Shown here: in pieces, positions 21,200 through 30,173 of the stretch
How positions within the stretch are numbered: position 1 is the first letter of the stretch
How the letters are laid out: each line of letters starts with the position of its first letter
Translations under genes and position numbers: made by a program
Assembly: GCF_000278275.1 (NCBI RefSeq)
Contig: NZ_JH725147.1
Location: forward strand, 1,244,963 to 1,308,962
Length of the DNA: 64,000 nucleotides
Source: Bartonella tamiae Th239
GTDB lineage: Bacteria > Pseudomonadota > Alphaproteobacteria > Rhizobiales > Rhizobiaceae
Direction of reading: 5' to 3'
Notes under the pieces: generated by a model
Databases searched by the model: none
What the model was told of the DNA's origin: nothing
The model's input: only the letters and a program-made list of their open reading frames with translations

Positions 21200-22413
21200 G
21201 AAGGTACTTCCCCCGGATAAATAACATTGGCCGTCGCAATAGCTGCGATACCTTCTTTACGACCAATAAATCCTATTTTTTCATTGGTTGTTGCTTTGAT
21301 TGAAATGCGATCAGCAGATATTCCCAACATCGCCATTAGTGCATTTGTCATCGCTTCACGATGCGGACCGATTTTTGGTTCTTCTGCTATGAGCGTAATA
21401 TCTATATTAATAATGCGACCATGTGCATGTTTTATCAGATTGACTGCATGTCGAACGAAAACATTAGATGCGACATTTTTCCATTTTTGCTCTGATGGTG
21501 GAAAATGGGTTCCAATATCACCGGCGCCTCGAGTTGCCAAAAGAGCATCGGTTAAGGCATGTAGACCGACATCAGCATCGGAATGCCCTTTTAATTGTCG
21601 ATCATAAGGAATTTTCACGCCACATAATGTGACAGATTCCCCTGACTCAAATGCATGAACATCGTAACCATTTCCTGTTCGAATATCTGGAAAATTTGAT
21701 GATGTTTCATATGGCAGCACTTTTTCATTCCTTACGCGTTGTTTGGCTCGTATCAAATCTTCTGGCCATGTGATTTTAAAATTATCGCTGTCACCTTGCA
21801 TGATTTTCACACTAAGACCAGCCCATTCTGCAATTGCTGAGTCATCAGTAAAAGTTAAAAGATTTTCAGTAAAGGCTTTTTCATGTGCTTGTAAAATTGC
21901 TTGATAAGGAAACGCTTGTGGTGTTTGTGCGTAAAAAAGATGGTGACGAGAAATCGTTTCGCAAACATAGTTATTTTTGTCACTACGCTTTAATGTATCA
22001 GAAACAGGAAGAGCAGGTAAAACACCTCTATCAAAGCTTAATTGATCAATAATATCGTGTAATAAATGATCGTTAATAAAAGGGCGTACGCCATCATGAA
22101 TAAAAACATAATTTGGATTATGGTCTTTTAAAGCACGCAAGCCATTTAAAGTGGAAACTTGCCGGGTTGCATCTCCATAAACAATTTTTATACGATCAGA
22201 AAAATCTTCAAGTTTTTCGTAACATATCTGTTTATCATCGCGATGAATGACAAGAATAATCGTTGAAAAAAGCTTAGATTTTACAAAAGAGCGTAGTGTA
22301 TGAAAAATTATAGCATGCTTATCAAGCATACGATATTGCTTTGGACCGTCATGGGGCGTGCCGATACGTTCCCCACGTCCTGCCGCTAATATGATGGCTG
22401 CAACAGATATAAT
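21190..22413 (-). CDS. ispDF: Bifunctional IspD/IspF isoprenoid enzyme, probable non-canonical ATT (or ATA) start
   Basis: Fusion of 2-C-methyl-D-erythritol 4-phosphate cytidylyltransferase (about residues 1-230) and 2-C-methyl-D-erythritol 2,4-cyclodiphosphate synthase (about 245-405), two steps of the MEP pathway. The first ATG is at 22329, but a protein starting there lacks the CTP-binding loop. Translating further upstream in the same frame gives [14 protein letters not shown] and GPKQYR, the invariant IspD N-terminus. The frame is open back to the rirA stop at 22429-22431 and holds no ATG, GTG, TTG or CTG in that stretch. The best candidates are ATT at 22411-22413 or ATA at 22408-22410, behind GAGGA (about 22417-22421). 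The IspF half has [13 protein letters not shown] and [17 protein letters not shown]. Function is firm; the start is inferred. Confidence 0.85.
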   Translation of the reverse strand: MISVAAIILAAGRGERIGTPHDGPKQYRMLDKHAIIFHTLRSFVKSKLFSTIILVIHRDDKQICYEKLEDFSDRIKIVYGDATRQVSTLNGLRALKDHNPNYVFIHDGVRPFINDHLLHDIIDQLSFDRGVLPALPVSDTLKRSDKNNYVCETISRHHLFYAQTPQAFPYQAILQAHEKAFTENLLTFTDDSAIAEWAGLSVKIMQGDSDNFKITWPEDLIRAKQRVRNEKVLPYETSSNFPDIRTGNGYDVHAFESGESVTLCGVKIPYDRQLKGHSDADVGLHALTDALLATRGAGDIGTHFPPSEQKWKNVASNVFVRHAVNLIKHAHGRIINIDITLIAEEPKIGPHREAMTNALMAMLGISADRISIKATTNEKIGFIGRKEGIAAIATANVIYPGEVPSCL

Positions 22414-22428
22414 CGATCCTCGTTTTAA

Positions 22429-22887
22429 TTAACTCGCCAATTGACGAGTGTCTTCATCAACATCTATGCCTAATTGGCGACGTAAATTAGGGCGTTGTAA
22501 ATCAGCAATTGATGTTGCTGATAAAACATTAAAAAACGCTTTTAGTGCTTTACTTAGTGTGGCATTAAGCCCGCAGGCATCTACCAATGGGCATTCTATC
22601 GCATCATTTTCAAAACATTCTGCCATGGCAAAATTATCTTCCGTAATTTTGACGACATCTGCCACAGAAATATCTTCAGCTGGTTTAGCTAGTTTTACAC
22701 CGCCGTTACGACCACGAACAGTATGCATTAAACCCGCTTCAACAAGTGGATGAAGAATTTTAAACAAAAATAACTCTGATACAGAATAGGCTTTAGCAAT
22801 TTCAGGTACACGACTAAGTTCACCCGAATTGGCTGCACAGTACATTAACATACGAATAGCGTAATTTGTCTGTTTTGTTAGCCGCAT
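22429..22887 (-). CDS. rirA: Rrf2-family iron-responsive regulator RirA
   Basis: 152 residues. An N-terminal winged helix (TNYAIRMLMYCAAN to LHPLVEAGLMHTVRGRNGG) is followed by three cysteines at residues 91, 99 and 105 that in rhizobial RirA ligate an iron-sulfur cluster. RirA represses iron-uptake genes when iron is sufficient in Rhizobiales. The cysteine spacing (C-x7-C-x5-C) and the end of the protein (RRQLGIDVDED) favour RirA over IscR. It is divergent from ntrY, and ispDF follows in the same reading frame directly after its stop. Confidence 0.88.
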   Translation of the reverse strand: MRLTKQTNYAIRMLMYCAANSGELSRVPEIAKAYSVSELFLFKILHPLVEAGLMHTVRGRNGGVKLAKPAEDISVADVVKITEDNFAMAECFENDAIECPLVDACGLNATLSKALKAFFNVLSATSIADLQRPNLRRQLGIDVDEDTRQLAS

Positions 22888-23273
22888 GATTGCCTCTCTT
22901 CAATTACTTCGATATTAGAGTTAGTTTAGAACTATTCTGAAATTTGTGGAAGTCTTTTTTTATTTTTTTTGCAGTCATTTAAAAATGACACTGACACAGC
23001 ATTATGACTTTTTCATGTGATACTCTTCATATACAGATTTCCTTTGTATCATATGCAGTAAAAAAGTAGAAAGTATTATAAATTGCGTCTTATTTGTTCT
23101 CTTTTTCTCACATCAATTGTAACATAATTCATAGTGCTTATCATCTTTTGATGAAACGATTTTCATGGGATGTGATAAAAAATTTCAAAGACTTGTTTAT
23201 AATAGAACTATATCGACAATTCACAGATTTTGTGTTGTATTTTCGCCACAATGTGTTGCCAGTTTACAACGAA
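22888..23273. other. Divergent rirA-ntrY intergenic region
   Basis: About 390 bp, AT-rich. An open frame extends ntrY upstream to 23094, but its N-terminal 60 residues do not look like NtrY and no ribosome site supports its TTG start. The region should hold promoters for rirA and ntrY; no clear RirA operator or -35/-10 pair was recognised by eye. Confidence 0.4.
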
Positions 23274-25517
23274 ATGGACATTGTGGGTTTTATGAAGAAT
23301 CAACAAAAATACATTCAAGATGAGACTGCGAAGAAAAAAACGGGTGTTTTAACGCTTCGGACATTTCTGGGTGCATTAATTATTGCAATGGCATTACTCA
23401 CTGCAATTGTAACATTTATTATTTTGCTTGGGTATACATCGGTTGTTCCTAGCACTTATGTGACAATTGTTTTAACGTGTATTAATAGCGTTTGGGTTAT
23501 TGGCCTTATAGCTGTTACTTTTTATGAAATGAGGCCAATTGTTCGCGCGTGGCGTACGGGACGAGCTGCTTCTCGTTTGCATGTGCGTATTGTTTCTCTT
23601 TTTGCTATTGTCGCTACTTTACCAGCTGTTGTGGTGGCGATTATTGCTGGTGTTACCCTTAATCAAGGGCTGGATCGTTGGTTTGATACAACGACAAGGC
23701 AAATAGTCAATTCATCGATTGATTTGGCAAATGGATATGCTGATGAAACATTGCAAAATTTAAAAAATTCATCTTATGCAATGGCTTTTGCTTTGGATAA
23801 TCGACAGTTGTTAACGCTTAATCCAACAGAATATCGACTGCAATTAACACGACATGCCGCTGGTAGAGATTTAAGAGGGGCTTTTTTACTTAGCCCAAAT
23901 GGAACGATTTATTTGTCAAGTTATCTCGGCGGTGAAGATAAACTCCCAATACCACCTGCAGAATTGATCGCGCAAGCCACGAGCGGCAGTCCATTTACAT
24001 TTCAGCCCGGTCAACATGATTATTTTGGCGTTATTTTAAAGCTGAATGATATTCCAAATACCTTTCTTTATCTCGTGCGTGATGTTGATGAGCGTGTTTT
24101 ATCTGCTTTACGTCTCACAGAAGCCAATACAGAACGTTATCGTGATCTTAATGAAAATCGTGTTCCTACTCAAATCGCGTTTTCAGTCTTGTATTTATGT
24201 TTGTTTTTAAGTCTTTTACTATCAGCAATTTGGACAGGGATCGCTGTAGCAGATCGTTTGGTGCGTCCGATCAGGCTTCTGATTGGTGCGGCTGATGATG
24301 TCGCATCAGGCAATATGGATGTTGTGGTGCCTGTACGTGCTCGCGACGGGGATGTTGGGCAGCTTGGCAAAACGTTTAATTATATGGTCAGCGAATTAAA
24401 AAATCAGCGAAATGAATTGATCTCAGCCCGCGATCAGATTGATGAAAGACGTCGCTTTTCAGAAGCCGTTCTTGCTGGTGTAACAGCAGGTGTAGCTGGC
24501 ATTGACCAAAATGGTGATATTACGGTTATTAATCGCTCTTTTGAAACAATGATAAATATGAGTGTTCAAGATGTTTTGGGAAAAAGTATTTCATCGCTGA
24601 GTGTTGATATTGGCCAGGTGTTTGAAGTGGCACGTTCGACAGGTCGACGCAATTATAGTGAACAAGTAACATTTTCTGATCAAGGACGATCGCGTGTTTA
24701 TAATGTACAAGTCACAATGGAGGGTGATGATGGACAAGGTCAATCATGGGTTATGACGATTGATGATATTACTGATCTCGTTGAAGCGCAAAGGTCATCA
24801 GCTTGGGCTGATGTGGCCAGACGCATTGCTCATGAAATTAAAAACCCTTTGACCCCTATACAATTATCGGCAGAAAGAATACGCCGCCGTTACGGTAAAG
24901 TTATTACGCAAGATAAAGAAATTTTTGATCAATGTACGGATACAATCATTCGCCAAGTTGGTGATATTGGTCGCATGGTTGATGAATTTTCTTCCTTCGC
25001 ACGTATGCCCAAGCCTGAAATGCTAAAATTAGATATTCGTGAACCGTTGCGAGAAGCATGTTTTCTTGTTGAAGTTTCACGTCATGACATTAAATTTGAA
25101 CGTGATCTTGGCGAACATCCGCTTATAGGGGAGTTTGATAGCCGACTTATCGGTCAGGCCTTTGGTAATGTTATTAAAAATGCCAGTGAAGCCATTGATG
25201 CTGTCAGTAATGATCGAAAAGAAAAAGGCTATATCTGTGTGCGTTCTTATGATGAATACCAACACTTGATTGTGGAAGTGATGGATAATGGTAAAGGCTT
25301 ACCTAAGGAACAACGTGAAAAATTATTAGAACCTTATATGACGACGCGTGAAAAGGGGACAGGACTGGGGTTAGCAATTGTGAGAAAAATAGTTGAAGAA
25401 CATGGTGGTTATATGGAGCTGCATGATGCACCCGTGTCTTTTTATGGTGGTTGTGGCGCAATGATCCGTATGGTTTTTCCTGCAATAAAGTCGTCAAATA
25501 TTATGAATGACGAATGA
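23274..25517 (+). CDS. ntrY: Nitrogen-regulation sensor histidine kinase NtrY
   Basis: About 747 residues from the ATG at 23274 (a second ATG at 23292 is equally possible; neither has a good ribosome site). Three hydrophobic segments lie in the first 140 residues, followed by a periplasmic sensor region, a fourth membrane helix around residue 310, HAMP (RPIRLLIGAADDVASG), a PAS domain and the kinase core: phospho-accepting His520 in RIAHEIKNPLTP, the N box GNVIKNASEAID, and the G boxes VMDNGKGLP and KGTGLGLAIVRK. It pairs with NtrX just downstream. The ntrB-ntrC genes that often precede it in Rhizobiales are absent here. Confidence 0.92.
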   Translation: MDIVGFMKNQQKYIQDETAKKKTGVLTLRTFLGALIIAMALLTAIVTFIILLGYTSVVPSTYVTIVLTCINSVWVIGLIAVTFYEMRPIVRAWRTGRAASRLHVRIVSLFAIVATLPAVVVAIIAGVTLNQGLDRWFDTTTRQIVNSSIDLANGYADETLQNLKNSSYAMAFALDNRQLLTLNPTEYRLQLTRHAAGRDLRGAFLLSPNGTIYLSSYLGGEDKLPIPPAELIAQATSGSPFTFQPGQHDYFGVILKLNDIPNTFLYLVRDVDERVLSALRLTEANTERYRDLNENRVPTQIAFSVLYLCLFLSLLLSAIWTGIAVADRLVRPIRLLIGAADDVASGNMDVVVPVRARDGDVGQLGKTFNYMVSELKNQRNELISARDQIDERRRFSEAVLAGVTAGVAGIDQNGDITVINRSFETMINMSVQDVLGKSISSLSVDIGQVFEVARSTGRRNYSEQVTFSDQGRSRVYNVQVTMEGDDGQGQSWVMTIDDITDLVEAQRSSAWADVARRIAHEIKNPLTPIQLSAERIRRRYGKVITQDKEIFDQCTDTIIRQVGDIGRMVDEFSSFARMPKPEMLKLDIREPLREACFLVEVSRHDIKFERDLGEHPLIGEFDSRLIGQAFGNVIKNASEAIDAVSNDRKEKGYICVRSYDEYQHLIVEVMDNGKGLPKEQREKLLEPYMTTREKGTGLGLAIVRKIVEEHGGYMELHDAPVSFYGGCGAMIRMVFPAIKSSNIMNDE

Positions 25518-25545
25518 AACGACAACAATAGGATAGGTGAATGAT

Positions 25546-26910
25546 ATGTCTTCCGATATTTTAATTGTCGATGATGAAGCCGATATTCGTGAATTGGTTG
25601 GTGGAATTTTGGAGGACGAAGGTCATGAAACTCGACTTGCCGCGAGCTCTGATGAAGCGCTGTTGCAAATTGAAAATCGTGTCCCGCGTCTTGTTTTTTT
25701 GGATATATGGTTGCAAGGCAGTCGGTTAGATGGTTTAGCTTTGCTTGATGAAATAAAAAGTCGTTATCCGCAGCTGCCAATCGTGATGATTTCTGGACAT
25801 GGTAATATTGAAACTGCTGTGTCTGCGATTAAACGAGGCGCATATGATTTTATTGAAAAACCTTTTAAAGCTGACCGTTTGGTATTGGTAGCAGAAAGAG
25901 CACTTGAAAATTCTAAACTTAAGCGGGAAGTTTCTGAATTGCGTAAGCAATCTGTGCAAACACCAGAATTATTGGGATCATCTATCGTGATGAATCAATT
26001 GCGCCAAACGATAGAAAGGGTTGCCCCGACCAATAGTCGTATCATGATTACCGGTCCATCAGGTGCTGGAAAAGAGATGACAGCGCGTGCCATTCACATA
26101 GCATCAACTCGTTCTAAAGGACCTTTTATTGTGATCAATGCTGCTGCAATCACACCAGAACGTATGGAAATTGAACTTTTTGGCACGGAAATGGATGGCA
26201 AAGAGAGAAAAGTTGGAGCGTTGGAAGAAGCGCATGGTGGTATTTTATATATTGATGAAGTGGCAGATATGCCGCGTGAAACTCAAAATAAAATTTTGCG
26301 CGTTTTAACAGATCAAACTTTTGAACGTGTGGGAGGAAGTAAAAGAGTAAAAGTTGATGTACGTGTAATTTCTTCAACAGCGCAAAATTTGGAAGGTTTG
26401 ATTGCAGAAGGTCGTTTTCGCGAAGATCTGTTTCACCGCTTGTCTGTTGTACCTCTTTCAGTGCCTCCTTTGTCACGTCATCGTGAAGATATTCCTGAAC
26501 TTGTACGCTATTTTATTCAACAAATATCTCAGCAAGCAGGTATTAAGCCGCGTGAGATTGCTGATGATGCTATGGCTGTTTTACAAGCGCATAATTGGCC
26601 AGGTAATGTTCGCCAATTAAGAAATAATATTGAACGTTTGCTGATTTTAGCCCGTGGTTCTGAGAGTGACGGTCCAATTACAACAGAATTATTACCTGCC
26701 GAAGTTGGTGATACATTGCCACGTGCGCCCACAGATTCCGATCAACATATTATGGCGCTACCTTTACGCGAAGCGCGAGAATTATTTGAAAAAGAATATC
26801 TTATTGCTCAAATAGATCGCTTTGGCGGCAATGTATCACGTACCGCAGAATTTGTTGGTATGGAACGATCGGCTCTTCATCGTAAACTTAAATCTTTAGG
26901 AGTTTCGTGA
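25546..26910 (+). CDS. ntrX: Response regulator NtrX (AAA+ type, lacking the GAFTGA loop)
   Basis: 454 residues. Receiver domain 1-120 with phospho-acceptor Asp53 in FLDIWL, an AAA+ domain with Walker A GPSGAGKE and Walker B GGILYIDEVADMP, and a C-terminal Fis-type helix-turn-helix (NVSRTAEFVGMERSALHRKL). The loop that carries GAFTGA in sigma-54 activators reads FGTEMDGKERKVGALEEA from about residue 212, with no GAFTGA. The frame can open at a GTG at 25537, but the ATG at 25546 follows AGGTGA and is preferred. It acts with NtrY on nitrogen or redox signals; direct DNA-binding regulation rather than sigma-54 activation is likely. Confidence 0.93.
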   Translation: MSSDILIVDDEADIRELVGGILEDEGHETRLAASSDEALLQIENRVPRLVFLDIWLQGSRLDGLALLDEIKSRYPQLPIVMISGHGNIETAVSAIKRGAYDFIEKPFKADRLVLVAERALENSKLKREVSELRKQSVQTPELLGSSIVMNQLRQTIERVAPTNSRIMITGPSGAGKEMTARAIHIASTRSKGPFIVINAAAITPERMEIELFGTEMDGKERKVGALEEAHGGILYIDEVADMPRETQNKILRVLTDQTFERVGGSKRVKVDVRVISSTAQNLEGLIAEGRFREDLFHRLSVVPLSVPPLSRHREDIPELVRYFIQQISQQAGIKPREIADDAMAVLQAHNWPGNVRQLRNNIERLLILARGSESDGPITTELLPAEVGDTLPRAPTDSDQHIMALPLREARELFEKEYLIAQIDRFGGNVSRTAEFVGMERSALHRKLKSLGVS

Positions 26911-26913
26911 TTT

Positions 26914-28290
26914 ATGAAGGTCATTATCAGCGGTGCAGGTCAAGTAGGGTATGGAATAGCTGAACGTTTGGCACGTGAAAAGCATGACGTCACAGTCATA
27001 GATCTTGAACAAAAACTGATAGAAAATATACAAAACACACTCGATGTGCGTGGACTTGTAGGACATGGCGCACAACCAGAAATTTTGCGTGCGGCTGGAG
27101 CCGATGAAGCGGATATGCTTGTGGCTGTAACACTTTATGATGAAGTCAATATGGTCGCATGTCAGGTTGCGCACTCTCTTTTCAATATTCCAGTAAAAAT
27201 GGCACGTATTCGTGATCAATCTTATCTTGACCCAAAATATCAAAACCTTTTTGCGCGTGAAAATATACCAATTGACGTGATCATCTCTCCAGAAATTGAA
27301 GTCGCTAAGATGATTTTACGGCGCATTGCCTTGCCAGGAGCTATTGATGTTCTTTATTTAGGAAATGATGATATTGTAGCATTGGCAGTAGAATGTATGG
27401 AAAATTGCCCTGTTATCAATACACCTCTTAGACAATTGTCAGAACTTTTTCCCGATTTGCAAACAACAGTTGTGGGGATTAAAAGAGGCGAAGATCTTTT
27501 GATTGCACATGGTGATACGACATTAGACGTGGGTGATGTCACATATCTCATTGCAGGACGCGGTCAGGTTCGTCGTGCATTAGGACTTTTTGGACATGAT
27601 GAGCAAGAAGCCAATAGAATTATTATTGCAGGCGGAGGCCATATTGGGCTTTATGTTGCAAAAGCTATGGAAAAGCGTTCTTATAAAACGCGGCTACGTC
27701 TTATCGAAAGTGATAAAGAACGCGCTTCAATAATTAGTGATCAACTTATAAAAACCCCCGTTTTAAACGGCAGTGCGTTAGATGCATCTATTTTGCATGA
27801 AGCAGGCATTGAGCGTGCTGATTTAATGGTAAGTGTTACCAATCAAGACCAAGTTAATATATTAAGCGCAATCATGGCAAAGCGTTTAGGGTGTTTTTCC
27901 AATATGGCTTTGATTAATAATCCTGCTTATCAAGAGTTTAATCGTGCTGTTGGGGTTGATACTCATATAAATCCACGTAATGTTACGATTTCGAAAGTTT
28001 TACAACAAATGCGTCGTGGTCGTATTCGCTCAGTTTATTCTGTTTTAAATGGCGAAGCTGAGATTATTGAGGCAGAAGCTATGCAAACATCGTCATTGGT
28101 TGGAAAACCTTTGTCACAGCTTAATCTTCCTGATGGATTACGTATTGGTGCGATATATCGCAATGGGGCGATTGTGCAACCATTGTCAAATACGCGTATT
28201 TTGTCAGGTGATCGCGTTGTAATTTTTGCGCTTGCAGATACAGTAAAAGATGTGGAACAGTTATTTCGAGTAAGTTTGGATTATTTTTGA
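26914..28290 (+). CDS. trkA: Trk potassium uptake system peripheral protein TrkA
   Basis: 458 residues with two tandem RCK units. Each starts with an NAD-binding Rossmann motif, GAGQVGYGIAERLAREKHDV at residue 7 and AGGGHIGLYVAKAME near 240, and ends in a TrkA-C domain. TrkA binds the cytoplasmic face of the TrkH/TrkG potassium channel and gates it. It begins 4 bp after ntrX with AGGAG inside the ntrX end, so ntrY-ntrX-trkA form one operon, as in other Rhizobiales. The channel partner is not in the window. Confidence 0.95.
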   Translation: MKVIISGAGQVGYGIAERLAREKHDVTVIDLEQKLIENIQNTLDVRGLVGHGAQPEILRAAGADEADMLVAVTLYDEVNMVACQVAHSLFNIPVKMARIRDQSYLDPKYQNLFARENIPIDVIISPEIEVAKMILRRIALPGAIDVLYLGNDDIVALAVECMENCPVINTPLRQLSELFPDLQTTVVGIKRGEDLLIAHGDTTLDVGDVTYLIAGRGQVRRALGLFGHDEQEANRIIIAGGGHIGLYVAKAMEKRSYKTRLRLIESDKERASIISDQLIKTPVLNGSALDASILHEAGIERADLMVSVTNQDQVNILSAIMAKRLGCFSNMALINNPAYQEFNRAVGVDTHINPRNVTISKVLQQMRRGRIRSVYSVLNGEAEIIEAEAMQTSSLVGKPLSQLNLPDGLRIGAIYRNGAIVQPLSNTRILSGDRVVIFALADTVKDVEQLFRVSLDYF

Positions 28291-28298
28291 GGGGTTGA

Positions 28299-29096
28299 AT
28301 GGATATTTGTACTTTCTGGTATGGAGATCGGTTGCGTTCGGTTGATTGGTATTGTCTTTCCTCGATGGTTAAAACAGGGCAAAAAGTGAAACTTTATAGC
28401 CATGGATCTATTGAAAATGTGCCTAAAGGTGTTGAACTTATAGATGCTGAACCTATATTACCCTTAGAAATTTTATATAGGCTTGATCCTGAATTTCCAA
28501 ATTTTAAGCCCAATCGAACAATTGTTCAATTTTCTGATTTTTTTCGTGTCATGTTGATGAAACATCAGGCTGGTGTGTGGTTGGATACGGATGTCTATTT
28601 GGTGAAACAATTTCATCCTCAAGAAGACGAGGTTTGGCTTGCACGAGAAAATCGTCAGCGTGTTGGCGTATCAGCGCTTTATTTTCCAAAAGATAATCCA
28701 ATTATAAAAGAATTTGAAGATTATTTAAAAAGTGATGAGATGGTGCCCAACTGGCTTGGTTTTCGTCGGCGTGTGTGGCTGCCTTTTTTACTCAGATGGA
28801 AAAAACTTCCCGTTGTGCCGGGGCGTTTGGGAATAACTGTATTTGGAAATGATGGCATATCACGATTAGCAAAGCGGCATGGTTTTTTCCAGAAAGCAAA
28901 GGAAAAAAAGACGTTTTATTATTGGACAGGACGTGATGCTGAGCGCATATTTGATCCATCTTACGGTTTGGAACCATTGAATGATTCTCAATTTATCGGA
29001 TTTCATGTTCATAAAAAAGCCAAAACAGAACAGGTTGCTCAAGAGGGGAGTTTTTACTTCTGGGCGAAAAAGCAAATTGACCATATGAGTGAATAA
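28299..29096 (+). CDS. Sugar transferase of the GT32 / capsular-polysaccharide-synthesis type
   Basis: 265 residues. The Asp-x-Asp metal and nucleotide-sugar motif is visible at residues 96-98 (AGVWLDTDVYLV), preceded by FSDFFRVMLMKHQ, the usual run-up in DXD sugar-binding glycosyltransferases. No signal peptide or membrane helix, so it would act on the cytoplasmic face. It starts 8 bp after trkA with GAGGGG before the ATG. Donor and acceptor are unknown; no other polysaccharide gene is nearby. In related genomes trkA is usually followed by hfq and hflX, so this position is unusual. Confidence 0.85.
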   Translation: MDICTFWYGDRLRSVDWYCLSSMVKTGQKVKLYSHGSIENVPKGVELIDAEPILPLEILYRLDPEFPNFKPNRTIVQFSDFFRVMLMKHQAGVWLDTDVYLVKQFHPQEDEVWLARENRQRVGVSALYFPKDNPIIKEFEDYLKSDEMVPNWLGFRRRVWLPFLLRWKKLPVVPGRLGITVFGNDGISRLAKRHGFFQKAKEKKTFYYWTGRDAERIFDPSYGLEPLNDSQFIGFHVHKKAKTEQVAQEGSFYFWAKKQIDHMSE

Positions 29097-29232
29097 TTAA
29101 TAATATTTGCATAAAAATTTCGTGTTGAGCAAAACAAAATAAGTTTCGTGCCTTAAAATAATACAAACCATTTATAAAAATGAATTATTTTCATAAATTT
29201 GAAAGGTGTTTATTGGCATAAAATGTTTGAGA

Positions 29233-29263
29233 CTTGCGAAAGATAGGATTGATATCCTATTTA
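29233..29263 (+). promoter_or_regulatory. Candidate RpoH (heat-shock) promoter of clpP, with an overlapping inverted repeat
   Basis: CTTGCG (29233-29238) and CCTATTTA (29256-29263) separated by 17 bp fit the alphaproteobacterial sigma-32 pattern. A 7-bp inverted repeat, ATAGGAT (29243-29249) and ATCCTAT (29254-29260), lies across the spacer and -10 and could be an operator. The match is by eye only. Confidence 0.55.
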
Positions 29264-29316
29264 TTAGATTGCCATTTGGCTAAGATTATCGATTCGAACA
29301 ATTATGGAAGTGAAAA

Positions 29317-29949
29317 ATGAGTGATCCAATGAAAACGGCCTTAAGTCTTGTGCCCATGGTTGTCGAACAGACCAATCGCGGGGAACGCGCATATGATATT
29401 TTTTCGCGTCTTCTAAAAGAACGTATTATTTTTATCAACGGTCCTGTTGAAGACAATATGGCGATGCTTGTTTGTGCGCAGCTTTTATTTTTGGAAGCTG
29501 AAAATCCAACAAAGGAAATTAGTCTTTATATTAATTCACCAGGTGGCGTTGTGACGTCTGGTATGGCAATTTATGACACAATGCAATTCATTCGCCCTGC
29601 GGTTTCTACGCTTTGCATGGGGCAGGCAGCATCTATGGGGTCTTTGCTATTGACTGCTGGTGCAAAAGGTCATCGTTTTGCTTTACCTAATGCACGTATT
29701 ATGGTGCATCAACCTTCAGGTGGTTTTCAAGGTCAGGCATCAGATATTGAGCGCCATGCACAAGACATTATTAAAATGAAACGCCGTCTGAATGAAATTT
29801 ATGTTCAACATACAGGTCAAAAATATGAAACGATTGAAGCAACGCTGGATCGTGATCATTTTATGACTGCTGAAGAATCAAAAGCTTTTGGTCTTATTGA
29901 TGATGTTGTGCAATATCGTACTGAAGCTGAAGGTGATAAAAAGGACTAG
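29317..29949 (+). CDS. clpP: ATP-dependent Clp protease proteolytic subunit
   Basis: 210 residues. The catalytic triad is visible: Ser106 in GQAASMGS, His131 in IMVHQPSGG and Asp180 in LDRDHFM. ClpP forms a double heptamer that degrades proteins fed in by ClpX, encoded 224 bp downstream. GGAAGTGA precedes the ATG. The short N-terminal stretch before VPMVVEQT is probably a propeptide. Confidence 0.97.
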   Translation: MSDPMKTALSLVPMVVEQTNRGERAYDIFSRLLKERIIFINGPVEDNMAMLVCAQLLFLEAENPTKEISLYINSPGGVVTSGMAIYDTMQFIRPAVSTLCMGQAASMGSLLLTAGAKGHRFALPNARIMVHQPSGGFQGQASDIERHAQDIIKMKRRLNEIYVQHTGQKYETIEATLDRDHFMTAEESKAFGLIDDVVQYRTEAEGDKKD

Positions 29950-30173
29950 TTTTTAAAAAACAAAAGGGCTTATTTAAAATTGCTTTTGTTCTGTGAAAGA
30001 ATACTTATTGGATCGTTTGGTCATCGACTTTAAAAATGTCACGCAAAACAAGAAAAATGAACAAATTTATTGATGTGTAGATGCTTTTGTGTATGTTTTT
30101 AAGATTGGGTAAAGTTGGAAATAACTTCTAGGAAAGTTATACGTCGCGTATATGCGGATGAAAGGAAGTGGAA
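29950..30173. other. clpP-clpX intergenic region
   Basis: 224 bp. An 8-bp inverted repeat, AACAAAAG (29959-29966) with CTTTTGTT (29983-29990), after the clpP stop may be a weak terminator. The remainder precedes clpX and may hold its own promoter; no gene was recognised in it. Confidence 0.4.

Noticed and set aside
23094..23273. N-terminal extension of ntrY from a TTG
   Set aside because: About 60 residues without NtrY character and without a ribosome site; treated as upstream region.
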